From Actinomycetota bacterium (GTDB taxonomy: Bacteria; Actinomycetota; Acidimicrobiia; Acidimicrobiales; Acidimicrobiaceae): DNA of 17,011 nt. The translations under genes were made by a program, and so were the position numbers. The stretch spans positions 1 to 17,011 of the forward strand of contig DAHVOF010000134.1 of the NCBI GenBank assembly GCA_027318945.1. The letters are read 5' to 3'. Positions 1-9,025 of this stretch are shown one piece after another; within the stretch, counting starts at the first letter, position 1, and each line of letters opens with the position of its first letter. Below the pieces are notes generated by a model that searched no databases, had not been told where the DNA came from, and saw only the letters and a list, made by a program, of their open reading frames with translations.

Positions 1-231
1 GACCGGAAGCGGCCTCATCTAGAAGAGATGAAGCCGTATGTGAGAGATGGTGATACGGTCGTTGTTCACTCCATGGACAGCCTAGCGCGCAATCTTGATG
101 ATCTCCGAGAACTCGTACAGCTCCTAACGTCTAACGGGTTAAAGGTCGAGTTTGTCAAAGAATGCTTGACTTTCACTGCAGATGATGCCAGAATATCGCA
201 ACTCTTGCTTTTCGTCATGGGTGCCTTTTGA
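1..231 (+). pseudogene. Truncated serine recombinase (resolvase/invertase) catalytic domain
   Basis: The frame is open from the first base, so the 5' end lies outside the window. The residues match the second half of a resolvase/invertase catalytic domain. Visible features are the conserved core DSLARNLDDL, the following helix, and GLKVEFVKE leading to the LLLFVMGAF helix. In intact family members this helix continues into FAEFER and the long E-helix, then the DNA-binding HTH. Here a TGA stop follows MGAF directly. One frame over, the sequence briefly reads FESGDAV before another stop, which suggests a small indel or deletion junction inside the E-helix codons. The protein would lack its dimerisation helix and DNA-binding domain and cannot be a functional recombinase. 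The catalytic serine would lie upstream of the window. I infer a remnant of another mobile element bordering this accessory region. Confidence 0.75.
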
Positions 232-256
232 GTCGGGAGACGCTGTATAAATATCT

Positions 257-271
257 TCGCTCAGTGAGCGA
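257..271. promoter_or_regulatory. 15-bp odd palindrome upstream of the PIN-domain gene (possible operator)
   Basis: TCGCTCA, a central G, then TGAGCGA form perfect 7-bp arms centred on position 264. The site ends 17 bases before the GTG start at 289. A TATAAA hexamer at 246-251 just upstream could act as a -10 element, which would put a transcription start inside the palindrome. No well-placed -35 is visible (TTGAGT at 228-233 is too close). The arrangement fits an autoregulatory operator. A small RNA hairpin in the leader is the alternative. Confidence 0.4.
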
Positions 272-288
272 GGAAGCGTGAAGACTCC

Positions 289-1341
289 GTGAGTTCCGCA
301 GAAATACTGAGTTCCAGTATCATTACCATTCCGAGAGTCTCTGTGCTTGACGCAGACTATCTCATCAATCAACTGAAAGAACGCATCCGCAAGGGTGCTC
401 CATCATCAGAGGGTATTGCTCTTCTCTTTCGCAATCGATCCTTTGCGACGCGGCGCGTCTTTCAGGAGATGTACCAAACAGATGCTCTTGGGAATGCCGA
501 TAAGTTTGAGAAGCTTGCGGGTCAAATCCAGTCGGAGAAGTGGAGCGTTCCAGCCGAGCAAATCCGTCAAATCTTCGAAGATGAATTTCTCCCTAATCTA
601 GCAATCGTTGATGTTGCCGACTTGTACAAAGACCACGAGCGGTGTATCAAGGTCGCTAGCCGCGACAAAAAGGATGCTCCGACTGGACAACTTGCAGCTC
701 TACTCGCCGCTAGTCAATTGATTGTCTACTCTCACGACAAGTCTCTCCGCAACGCAGATCTTGCAACTCACGACTTGGGCGCGCTTTCCGTCGCTCTTGC
801 CGACATCTACGCAGCTAATTCCTTGGCGTATGGACTTACCACTGGCGAGACGCTACTATACGGAGCAGGCGAGCAGGTGGTGACCAGGATTGCTGATCAG
901 CTGTCTATACCACGATGGGCAGTTGCTTGTGGATTGATCGCCGTCGTCGGAGTATTTGTTGTTCTCGTTGCTAAGCCCCAGGCCCGAAGGAAGACGGTTA
1001 TAGAGATCCTCAAGGCCGGTGGGAACTTCGTCCTTGAGCAAATCGAACATGGCCAGAATGGCAAGCTTGTGTTACAAGAAGCAGTTATAGCTCAAGATAA
1101 AGAGCTCGATATCATTCAGATAGTCGCGAGTGCTCTCACAATTCCTTCTCATGGAGAGGGTATGCTCGTTCAAGATATCGTGGAGCAACTACGTCTCCAG
1201 GGCTTTGTAGGATCAGGAGTTACGGAGTCAAATATTCGTCAGATACTGCGCTCCTACCCATGTTTCGTTGAGATCAAACGGCATCGATGGCATCTCGGGA
1301 AGATTCTGAGCCTATCTGAAGAACGATCCCTGCATCAGTAG
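289..1341 (+). CDS. PIN-like nuclease domain protein with a hydrophobic segment and winged-helix-like C-terminus
   Basis: The 350-residue protein starts at GTG 289; an in-frame stop at 265 leaves no better upstream start. The ribosome-binding site is weak (GAGGAA 13 bases away). Residues about 15-175 resemble a PIN RNase fold: a first acidic strand VSVLDAD (D21/D23), a helical middle, a DKKDAP acidic cluster followed by an alanine-rich helix, and a late VYSHDKSL strand. The spacing matches VapC-type PIN domains, whose clustered acidic residues bind Mg2+. Residues 210-228 form a strongly hydrophobic stretch followed by basic KPQARRK, which looks like one membrane segment. Residues about 270-340 look like a winged helix (VQDIVEQLRLQGF to IKRHRWHLGK). 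No antitoxin gene is beside it. The gene converges on the helicase gene, 44 bases away. The PIN assignment is from motif pattern only. RNA cleavage is inferred, and the membrane placement of a nuclease is odd. Confidence 0.6.
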   Translation: MSSAEILSSSIITIPRVSVLDADYLINQLKERIRKGAPSSEGIALLFRNRSFATRRVFQEMYQTDALGNADKFEKLAGQIQSEKWSVPAEQIRQIFEDEFLPNLAIVDVADLYKDHERCIKVASRDKKDAPTGQLAALLAASQLIVYSHDKSLRNADLATHDLGALSVALADIYAANSLAYGLTTGETLLYGAGEQVVTRIADQLSIPRWAVACGLIAVVGVFVVLVAKPQARRKTVIEILKAGGNFVLEQIEHGQNGKLVLQEAVIAQDKELDIIQIVASALTIPSHGEGMLVQDIVEQLRLQGFVGSGVTESNIRQILRSYPCFVEIKRHRWHLGKILSLSEERSLHQ

Positions 1342-1347
1342 CCAGGC

Positions 1348-1374
1348 CAGCGGAGGCTCGCACGCCTATTGCTG
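1348..1374. terminator. Weak hairpin between convergent genes
   Basis: CAGC/GCTG and AGGC/GCCT arms around a six-base loop form an imperfect hairpin in the 44-base gap between two convergent genes. A bidirectional terminator is expected there. There is no T-run and the stem is interrupted, so this is a tentative call. Confidence 0.2.
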
Positions 1375-1385
1375 ACGGGATATGG

Positions 1386-4300
1386 TTAGGTATATTTCGC
1401 TCCAACCGCCATCCACGCAACCAACCTCACGTCCTCTTGAGAAACAGGTGGTAGAGGTTCTGGGGGCTTCGGTAGTGAGAGACCGTACTCTTCGGCGATT
1501 CCTTGGAGCTTCTCCACCCTATCGCGATTGCTTAGTCCGTCATTATTCACGACTCCTCGCACTGCTCTTTTGACATCGGTTCCCCACCGCCCACTGAGTC
1601 GTGCGATGAGTTCACTTTGCTCGGTGAGTCCCAAATATGAGCCGTGGTTGTACACCAACTCTGCGGCATCACGAAATGCCTTCTCGATCTCGGGTTGGAG
1701 GTTATTTGGGTTCGTTAGTCGCTCCCATGTCTGGTACACATCACGTGCAGCGACCTCCCACGCAGCAAAGGCATGGTCATAGACGTGAGGTGGGAGAGAA
1801 CGTTCCGTTGCCTCAACGATTGGGTCAGCAGTACTGAGAGAGGTCAGGGTATCGTCAAACACGATGTAACTGTCCGTGCTGTCGATATCGCGTTCTTGAA
1901 TAGGGTCCCAATGCTCATCGACGGGAACGTAGCGGAACCAGGGGTGAGGATGCTGGGCGATCCTAATGCAAAAGACATACCCATTCGTAGTTGCTGAGCT
2001 TGAGATGAATCCGCTCCCAGATCCATAGGGAAGTGCACTCGCTCGCTTTTTGTAGTTCAACTCTTCCAGTGCTTTGGCGAGTCGGCGACGATACTCTTCA
2101 CCGGAAATTGCTCCCCGATCATGCTCGGCGTCAAAGAGGTCGGGACGCTGCTGTGCCAAGTTTGCAATCTGCTCTTTGGTATCGGCAAGAACGACCTCTG
2201 TCTTCGACCTCTGTCCAGGGAGTACCTCACCAGCGCCAATAGCCGCATCGGCATACGCAAGTTTTCGCATCAAGATCTCTTCAAGGTGTAGGAGATCATC
2301 GAGGCGTTCAGCTGGGAAGAAACATCCAATAGTGATGTAGGCGTGTTTGGAGCCAATGCGGTCGATACGTCCACTTCGTTGCACGAGTCGCATGGGATTC
2401 CACGGCAGGTCGTAGTTGATCATTCGACCAGCTTGTTGGAGGTTCACGCCTTCGGATAGAACGTCAGTGGTAAAGAGGAGATCGTAACGATCCTCTTTGG
2501 TGGGATCGCCATTGGCGTTTAACGTGCCGGCGGTCTCTGGTGCAAAGTGTGCGATGTCATCAGATCTCTTCGACTGATCCGTCCCACCTTTGGCGCCATA
2601 GATTGCGGGGGCGATGCGACCTTGGAAGTGGGCAAGGGCATCCGTGGCATCTGCATCGTCAACTGCTCGTGCGACCCGGCTACGAAGATCGATGATGGTG
2701 TCGGCAAAGCTCGAGAAGATCACGGTCTTTCGCCTTGCAGTTTCGCTCAGACCCGACGTATCGATTTTTCCAGATGCCTGAGCAATCGTCCTCAGTTCCC
2801 CAAGGAGCCGGTCGGCCTTGTGATCGGACGACACAGCGACCGCTTCGGCGAGATCTCTTAGCTCTTGGAGAAGTGCGAGGTCTGCCTCAACGTCGTCGGT
2901 GAGCTCTTGAGCGTGAAACTCGCTCGTACGCTGCACCTGAGATTGCGCCTTCTCGTCGAGATCCGACAAGAACCCGTCCAAATCCTCTGCGTCAGATGCC
3001 GTCCATTCCGACAATGCGTCACCCGCAAGGACGAGACCACCACGTAGTGCAGAGAGAAACTGTTGGTGTGAACCAATCATGGTAGCAAGGGTATTCATGA
3101 GCGCTTGGGGACTGCTTTCGAGTCGCTTGAGCAGCGCAGAGCGCAAGAGTCCCGAGTTGCGAATCTGGTACGTCTCAAGGTTTCCGGTGCGAAGATAAGC
3201 ACTTGGGGTATAGCGAGCTAACAAGAGCCGGCCGACATGGCTGTGTCGCTGAGAGTATGGCACAACTAGGTCTTGGTGAGGATCGATGCTGATGGCAGCG
3301 AGGACTTGGTCTAAGAGCTCACCTGCAAGGCCTGTGATGTCGTAGTCAATGCGCTGTACCCGGGGAGTCGGGAACTTGATGGTCTCTTCTCTTCCTGAGT
3401 CCAAGGTGACCCGGTCTCCTTGGTAGTTTTTCTTCACAAATCGTCGTGTTCGTCGAACTGCGACGTGATCCATCAGATCAAAGAGGTGTTGAGGGGAGAG
3501 GCTCTCAGGATCAAGTGCCTGAGCCTCTTTGATATAGGCCCGAAGCGATGGGATGCCAAATTTAGCGAAGTACCCGTCATTCTTAATGAAGTACGACACC
3601 AAGGTATAGAGATCAAAGAGGGAGTTGTTGACCGGTGTTGCAGTCAGCAGTACGACCTTCTTTGGGAATTTACCACCTAAGAGCACATTGACTGCTTCTG
3701 CTCGCAGTGTGCTTGGGTTGCGCAAGTTGTGCGCTTCGTCAATCACCACCAGCGCGTAGTCATCAAGCTCTCTGCGGAACTCCCCGGTAGTGTCTTCTTC
3801 ATAGCGGAGACGCAGTTGGTCATAGGAGTAGACCACTGCACGGCGAGAGATGTCGTATTTGACCAAGAAAGGGTCCCAGATACTCTCCTTGATGGCAGCA
3901 GGACAGATTACCAATGCTCGTTGACGCTCCTCGTTCACAGCACGTCGAATGACCTCTCCTGCTAGAAACGTCTTCCCAAGTCCAACCTCATCCGCAACAA
4001 GGACACCCCCATGTTCATCGAGCAAGCGCATCATGCGGGCAACGCCGTCACGCTGAAACTCGGTCAAGGAGAGTCCGGCGTCGGACTTCGTATTGAGTTC
4101 TTGATCGCCATAGAGCTCATAGAGCATCCGAAGGTAGATAATCCATGGACTATGTGGCTCCCAGCGCTCCCGATAAAGCGCCGCAAGATCATAGGGTTCG
4201 GACTCCTCCCATAGATCATCAAACCACCGCTGCACGAGCTCGGTCTCCCCGGTACTGGGATATCCCAAATTCAGTTCACGGTTCGTTGCGAGTCCTGCGT

Positions 4301-4841
4301 AGGTAAAGTTCGACGACCCCGCAAGCACTGCGGAATGCGTGGGGTGTTCAATAATGAAGGCCTTGCCGTGCAAGAAGCCGCTCGTGTAACGGCGCACTTG
4401 GACCCGTGGTGTGCCGGCATCATCATGGGACTCAAGCCACGCCACGAGACGCTTGCTTTGTGCGTCATCAGCTGCAGTGAACGCGGTGAGATCTCGCTCC
4501 GCTTTGAGCCACTGTTCGTGCTCAGTCAGTACCCCGGTCAACCAGTCATGGTCTCTGACGTAGTCATTACTCTCCCTCGTGTCGGTTCCCGCTTTTGGTT
4601 CAGCGCCCACCAGGAGGCGTACACATCGGACCTTGGTCAGCGCATCGGCAATGAGAGAGAAGCCACCCACGTTGATATACGCAGAGGCAATTGCCATTGC
4701 GGGCGGATGAACTAGACCTTCTACGGAACCGTCAATGAGGAGTCGTACCTTCTCAGCGACTGTCTCTGGAACACGTGAATCGTTGGTAGCAAAGACGGGT
4801 GGGAAGCGGTCGGCATGTTGTGTGCGGGCGACTTCGCTCAT
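1386..4841 (-). CDS. PLD-family nuclease fused to SNF2-family helicase (restriction/defence translocase)
   Basis: This 1151-residue protein has an N-terminal phospholipase D-like domain (about 30-240) with one HKD-type motif: H158, K160, then E165 where D is usual, followed by GSSNFT at 175-180. PLD nucleases of this kind work as dimers and cut DNA through a histidine intermediate. An SNF2/superfamily 2 motor follows: a variant Walker A DEVGLGKT (284-291), DEAH (368-371), LTATP (about 400), then the second RecA lobe with VLSEGVNLQ, NYDLPWNP (D811 in this block) and QRSGRIDRIG (about 820-830). The last 300 residues are not recognised. It is the third gene of a minus-strand operon, and its ATG overlaps the methyltransferase stop as ATGA, so translation is probably coupled. 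The likely role is ATP-driven tracking on DNA with cleavage of unmethylated foreign DNA. SNF2 helicases and PLD proteins both occur in DISARM (DrmD, DrmC) but as separate proteins. The helicase assignment is secure; the defence role is inferred from context. Confidence 0.88.
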   Translation of the reverse strand: MSEVARTQHADRFPPVFATNDSRVPETVAEKVRLLIDGSVEGLVHPPAMAIASAYINVGGFSLIADALTKVRCVRLLVGAEPKAGTDTRESNDYVRDHDWLTGVLTEHEQWLKAERDLTAFTAADDAQSKRLVAWLESHDDAGTPRVQVRRYTSGFLHGKAFIIEHPTHSAVLAGSSNFTYAGLATNRELNLGYPSTGETELVQRWFDDLWEESEPYDLAALYRERWEPHSPWIIYLRMLYELYGDQELNTKSDAGLSLTEFQRDGVARMMRLLDEHGGVLVADEVGLGKTFLAGEVIRRAVNEERQRALVICPAAIKESIWDPFLVKYDISRRAVVYSYDQLRLRYEEDTTGEFRRELDDYALVVIDEAHNLRNPSTLRAEAVNVLLGGKFPKKVVLLTATPVNNSLFDLYTLVSYFIKNDGYFAKFGIPSLRAYIKEAQALDPESLSPQHLFDLMDHVAVRRTRRFVKKNYQGDRVTLDSGREETIKFPTPRVQRIDYDITGLAGELLDQVLAAISIDPHQDLVVPYSQRHSHVGRLLLARYTPSAYLRTGNLETYQIRNSGLLRSALLKRLESSPQALMNTLATMIGSHQQFLSALRGGLVLAGDALSEWTASDAEDLDGFLSDLDEKAQSQVQRTSEFHAQELTDDVEADLALLQELRDLAEAVAVSSDHKADRLLGELRTIAQASGKIDTSGLSETARRKTVIFSSFADTIIDLRSRVARAVDDADATDALAHFQGRIAPAIYGAKGGTDQSKRSDDIAHFAPETAGTLNANGDPTKEDRYDLLFTTDVLSEGVNLQQAGRMINYDLPWNPMRLVQRSGRIDRIGSKHAYITIGCFFPAERLDDLLHLEEILMRKLAYADAAIGAGEVLPGQRSKTEVVLADTKEQIANLAQQRPDLFDAEHDRGAISGEEYRRRLAKALEELNYKKRASALPYGSGSGFISSSATTNGYVFCIRIAQHPHPWFRYVPVDEHWDPIQERDIDSTDSYIVFDDTLTSLSTADPIVEATERSLPPHVYDHAFAAWEVAARDVYQTWERLTNPNNLQPEIEKAFRDAAELVYNHGSYLGLTEQSELIARLSGRWGTDVKRAVRGVVNNDGLSNRDRVEKLQGIAEEYGLSLPKPPEPLPPVSQEDVRLVAWMAVGAKYT

Positions 4842-7800
4842 GGTTTCGTCACCAAATCCTTACCTTCCAATCGTTGATAGTGTGCTCGGACTTTCTCCAG
4901 ACGTTCGTGATAATTCCACCCAATATGGAAGGTTGCAAAGATATGGATGAGTTGGGCTTCAGTCAGTCCGTAAAGATGGGCAACGACTGCGTCGAGCTCC
5001 GCAATGAGCTCTTCCTTCTCCCCTTGAGTGGTGACGGTGCCCACCTCAACGCCGACTTCCTTTGCCCAAGTGGCAAAACGATCATCAACAGCAGCTAAAC
5101 GACCGGCGATGGTGATGACACGTTGTCGAAGTGGGTTATTAGGTGCTGGACGGGGGATGGGCATAGGCGCCAAAGTAAAGAATCCGAAGTTCTGGTCGAC
5201 GAACTTTCGTGCATACCAGTCAAAGGGGATTGAAGATAACACACCAAGTACGTACGCCTCATCGCAGGTAGCTCCAGATCGTCGTACGAGATACGGCGCT
5301 GCATGAACTAGGGCAACACTAGGAGGGACTAGGCAACAAGACATTGTTCGCTGGTTGCCTGAATTCGTACGAGAAGCGAACGCAATACGAGCCTTATCGA
5401 TGGGCAGGATCTCGATCTGCAATGGCGACATTCCGTAGAACGCTGATGCCGGTAACCGGACTTGTCGGGCAAGTTTGCGTCGCAATTCTTTCTCGATGAC
5501 CTTACGAGGGACATAGCCAAAGGGATATCCAGCGTCAGGATTCCATATATCGAATGCGGCGCTCGAGAGCACGGGGATCACCTCAGCACTTGGACCATCG
5601 ACATCTTTCCAAAGGTGCTGACTGTTGCTCATGTGAAGCTCTGAATATGGCCGAAACTCGAACTGCTCTGTTGCATCAAAGCGTGGATGCTTTCGTAGGG
5701 CCAAGAAGACCTCGAAGCTCTTTGCATCCGGCATCATGGGGAAGGAGTAGTCAGACGTCCATTCCTTGAACCATTCAACGGACACCTCTGTCACCTTCTC
5801 TCGCCCTTCCGAAAAAGCTTCAAGCGAGCGGAATGGACCATTGAAGGAGATCGTTGGCGAAGGTTCATTGTGGATAGCCACGAGTCCAATGATGTATTGC
5901 TGGTGGACCTTCTCAAAAAGCCACTCTTGGTGATTTACCAAAAATGTTACTTTCTTGAAAGAAGCTTTAGTAAGTACTTCCTCTCTCCATTCCTTAGAAC
6001 CCAACAAAAGGAAGCTACCCACCGGTAGAACTACACCGATGTATCCGCCACGACCAATCGTTTGCATGTATCGCAGGGCGAATGCTTTATAGAGATCAGA
6101 ATCGCCGGTAGAAAACCCAGGGAATGGGCCACGTGAGAGAACCCTCCGTAAAAATTCAGCTTGTGCCAGCTCTTCAATATATTCCTGTTGAACATCGGGT
6201 CTGGACTGCTGCAATTCGGCGATCCGCTGTTTTCTTCGACTTTGGCTAAGCCCCATAAGTCCAGGCTCTCGGATGCTCCACCAACGCTGGATTTCTACCT
6301 TGATCTTTTCCCACGGAGGGTTCCCGATCAGAACGTCAAACCCAGCTCGTTCTCGCAGGAAGACCTCAGGGAAGAGATAGGGCATATGAGCAGGGCGGAG
6401 CATAGAGACGAGATTTACGACCGCATCACTCTTTGCGACCTCAGCTGCAACCTCTTGTCGCCCAACGGTGGAGGCTTTAACGATGCCAAGGCGAACGGCA
6501 ATTGCCAAGTCAAAGAGTGTCTTGGTGGGGGCTGCTTGACTTTGGGCTTGCAGAGCGATCCTCTGTGCCTCTTGGACGTCATAGGCAGTTGCTTCTGATG
6601 CTGCGGCTACTTGAGAGAGGAGATCTGAGGCTCCTTTGAGCTGGTCTTCAATGATGCCCCGGAACACACCGACAGTACCAGCTCTCTGTCCTTTAATGGG
6701 GGGATCGAGCTCTTTGATGGCCTCGTCAATGTCACCAATTCCGGTAAGGGAGTTACCCCACACAAGTCCATGGTCAAGGGAGCTCATCGCAAGGCCCGGC
6801 ACGAAGGTATGGATCCAGATGGCGACTCGAGCGAGCTCGACGGCAATCTTGTTGATATCAAGCCCGTAGATACAGCGCCGTGCAATTTGTCGTCGAAGAA
6901 GCGATGAACGGGCGATCTCAATATCTTGGGAGAGCTCTCCAAGTGCCTCGTGTGCGGCTCGCTCGAGGCTCTTGAGCTCGTCTTCAATCTCTGGGAGTGG
7001 GTGATCGTTCAAGAACGCCACCATCTTCGTTTCCATTTGATCAATGGCAGAAACCAGGAAGTGTCCTGATCCCATAGCTAAGTCAGCAACTCGAAAGTCA
7101 AAGAACTTCCGAGCGGCCTGTGGTTGATCGCCATCGTCGAGGAGCTGAGCGATTTCGCCCAAGTGTTGATCTAGAGCTGGGACAAGGGAGTGTTCCAGGA
7201 GATGATCCACAAGGAAGGATGGGGTGAAGTATGATCCGGTTGACTTTCTTGCGCCCGAGGCATTATGGAAATACGGATCCCCAGCTTGAGCAAGCGGGGC
7301 GACCCCATCCTTCGCGGGGATCCACGTTCCGTCCTTGTCAATGACGAGATCGGACTCCGCTAAGGACAGTGAGCTCTCTAGGAGTCCTTCGTAGATCGTT
7401 CCGAATTCACGTACGCTGAGCGACCGAAAGTCCACAGGACCAGAGACATTGTCGTCAGTGACATCGACCAAGAGTGAACGAAGCGCACCTACGAAGATGT
7501 CATTAGAGAGGGTGATTTGCGCGAGCAAGGCTCCCTCTAGGTCGTCATCAGAAAAGAGTCCTCCGTTATACGCTGGCACTCCCCAGCTGTGATCGCCTTT
7601 GTCAATGACCGCCCAGACGGTGAGGAGGTCTCGATAATACGAGTCTGAGGATGACCCTGATTGTGCAACTGCTTGTTGTGCTGCTGAACTCTGCTCTGCG
7701 AGCTCTTTGGCGATGGACTTGAGAGCGTGACGGTCATAGGTGGTATTTCTCCCATAGGGAAGAAGTGCCCGGTCCTCTCCATAGGCCTGGAACAAGATCC

Positions 7801-8983
7801 GAAACAAGATGCGCAGCGTCGCCCCGTAAGCGACGTCAAGTCCGGCCTGATCAAGCGCCATACCGAGTCGGGTCATCTCCTTGGCAACCGCAACGGATAA
7901 GGTTGGGATGACCTCTTCGTAGACCCTCGTTCGAAGACGTTTGCCAAGTGATGCCGCAAAGCGTGAGCTGTCTCGTAAGAACTCTTCCGTTGAGCCCTTG
8001 GGTCCGAGAGCGTCAGCGGAGAACACGAGCGGCACGAGAGGCTTGTAGTGATCGTCGACGACGGCAAGATCGACCTCAAAAAAGGTTTCCGATTGTCCTT
8101 TGCGTCCAACTCCTGCGTTAGGTTTTGCAGAGTACAACCGTATCTGGGATCCCCTGAGCGCAATGAGCCAGGGGACTTCTTTGGCTTGGGCAACTGAAAG
8201 ACCGTGTGAGACGGGAGACTGTAAGAACCGTTCAGATTTGGCGGAGAACGATTCCTTATCTTCTAACAACACCGCAACGGCACGAGTGGCATCGGCGTTG
8301 TTCTTGAGTAGCACGACTGAACTTCCCTCCCAGGAGGTATGGAACCCCAAGGCCTTGATGAGTGACTCTCCTCGAAGTGCGAGGAGCGACTCTGCTCGCT
8401 CGCCCATTACACCCCAGTCTCCTCGTTCAGGAGCAGAGGACCGTAAGAAGTGAGAGGCGAACAGACCGGTGTTGCTTACACCGGGCATTGCTGTCGTGGT
8501 GAGGGAGTCGAAGTAACGGATCAACAGGTTGCGTGCTGCAGCACCAGAAGGCTCTTTAAGACACGCCTGGAGGATACGGGTGGCTTGTGAGAGTGGAAGC
8601 GGACCCGTAACGGTGGAATCTTCGGAGGGTCCGTAAAGCCATACGTTGTGCGTTTGATCCGTGAGAGCAATGACGAGTGGGTAGACCTGCCGCTGGCGGT
8701 ACGCCGTGAAGAGGGACCGCAAGACTTCCTTGGTTGGCGGGCTGGCCGGTCCCCATGATCCCACAAGCACCTGTAGTGCCATCCCGTAGGGGTCGTGTCC
8801 AAAGAGAGCTCGCGAGTCCGTAATACGGGCAACGTGAGAAGGAGGAATTGACCAGGTGAGCGAACGAGAGCCACGGAGGGCCGAGAAGGAGTTTGTCATC
8901 GGCTTCAAGGTTACTACACAGGTGTGACCAAATGCATGACCGCCGAATACGTCAATTCGTACCCGCCCACGAGAGTTCAGCAC
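4838..8983 (-). CDS. Large Eco57I/type IIG-like adenine-N6 DNA methyltransferase
   Basis: This protein (1381 residues from GTG 8983) is a class I SAM-dependent methyltransferase. Motif I is DLAMGSGHF (634-642), a nearby YGLDINK segment binds cofactor, and the catalytic NPPW is at 888-891, the signature of N6-adenine methylation. Residues 1-370 form an alpha/beta region with LLEDKESF and PWLIALRG strands, placed where type IIG enzymes carry a nuclease domain, but I see no intact D-(D/E)xK centre. A helical connector follows (about 370-620). The C-terminal 350 residues, after a segment with SAFYGMSP, probably include the target-recognition region. The start is ambiguous: GTG 8983 has GGGAG about 13 bases upstream, while ATG 8899 (28 residues shorter) has no clear ribosome-binding site. 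The gene lies 42 bases after the 307-aa gene and overlaps the helicase by four bases. The size and domain plan resemble DrmMI or BREX PglX-like enzymes. Methylation is near certain; specificity cannot be read from sequence. Confidence 0.88.
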   Translation of the reverse strand: MLNSRGRVRIDVFGGHAFGHTCVVTLKPMTNSFSALRGSRSLTWSIPPSHVARITDSRALFGHDPYGMALQVLVGSWGPASPPTKEVLRSLFTAYRQRQVYPLVIALTDQTHNVWLYGPSEDSTVTGPLPLSQATRILQACLKEPSGAAARNLLIRYFDSLTTTAMPGVSNTGLFASHFLRSSAPERGDWGVMGERAESLLALRGESLIKALGFHTSWEGSSVVLLKNNADATRAVAVLLEDKESFSAKSERFLQSPVSHGLSVAQAKEVPWLIALRGSQIRLYSAKPNAGVGRKGQSETFFEVDLAVVDDHYKPLVPLVFSADALGPKGSTEEFLRDSSRFAASLGKRLRTRVYEEVIPTLSVAVAKEMTRLGMALDQAGLDVAYGATLRILFRILFQAYGEDRALLPYGRNTTYDRHALKSIAKELAEQSSAAQQAVAQSGSSSDSYYRDLLTVWAVIDKGDHSWGVPAYNGGLFSDDDLEGALLAQITLSNDIFVGALRSLLVDVTDDNVSGPVDFRSLSVREFGTIYEGLLESSLSLAESDLVIDKDGTWIPAKDGVAPLAQAGDPYFHNASGARKSTGSYFTPSFLVDHLLEHSLVPALDQHLGEIAQLLDDGDQPQAARKFFDFRVADLAMGSGHFLVSAIDQMETKMVAFLNDHPLPEIEDELKSLERAAHEALGELSQDIEIARSSLLRRQIARRCIYGLDINKIAVELARVAIWIHTFVPGLAMSSLDHGLVWGNSLTGIGDIDEAIKELDPPIKGQRAGTVGVFRGIIEDQLKGASDLLSQVAAASEATAYDVQEAQRIALQAQSQAAPTKTLFDLAIAVRLGIVKASTVGRQEVAAEVAKSDAVVNLVSMLRPAHMPYLFPEVFLRERAGFDVLIGNPPWEKIKVEIQRWWSIREPGLMGLSQSRRKQRIAELQQSRPDVQQEYIEELAQAEFLRRVLSRGPFPGFSTGDSDLYKAFALRYMQTIGRGGYIGVVLPVGSFLLLGSKEWREEVLTKASFKKVTFLVNHQEWLFEKVHQQYIIGLVAIHNEPSPTISFNGPFRSLEAFSEGREKVTEVSVEWFKEWTSDYSFPMMPDAKSFEVFLALRKHPRFDATEQFEFRPYSELHMSNSQHLWKDVDGPSAEVIPVLSSAAFDIWNPDAGYPFGYVPRKVIEKELRRKLARQVRLPASAFYGMSPLQIEILPIDKARIAFASRTNSGNQRTMSCCLVPPSVALVHAAPYLVRRSGATCDEAYVLGVLSSIPFDWYARKFVDQNFGFFTLAPMPIPRPAPNNPLRQRVITIAGRLAAVDDRFATWAKEVGVEVGTVTTQGEKEELIAELDAVVAHLYGLTEAQLIHIFATFHIGWNYHERLEKVRAHYQRLEGKDLVTKP

Positions 8984-9025
8984 ATGTCTATACGATCTCC
9001 CGGACCGACAACCAGACGAGACTCG

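Noticed and set aside
228..251. TTGAGT/TATAAA promoter for the PIN-type gene
   Set aside because: The spacer is only about 12 bases, too short for a normal sigma-70 type promoter; only the -10-like hexamer is kept as a possibility.
4335..4715. 126-codon plus-strand frame inside the PLD-helicase gene
   Set aside because: It lies opposite the conserved PLD domain and its composition looks like a shadow of the real gene.
6161..6598. 145-codon plus-strand frame inside the methyltransferase gene
   Set aside because: It is antisense to conserved methyltransferase sequence including the NPPW motif, with no family resemblance of its own.
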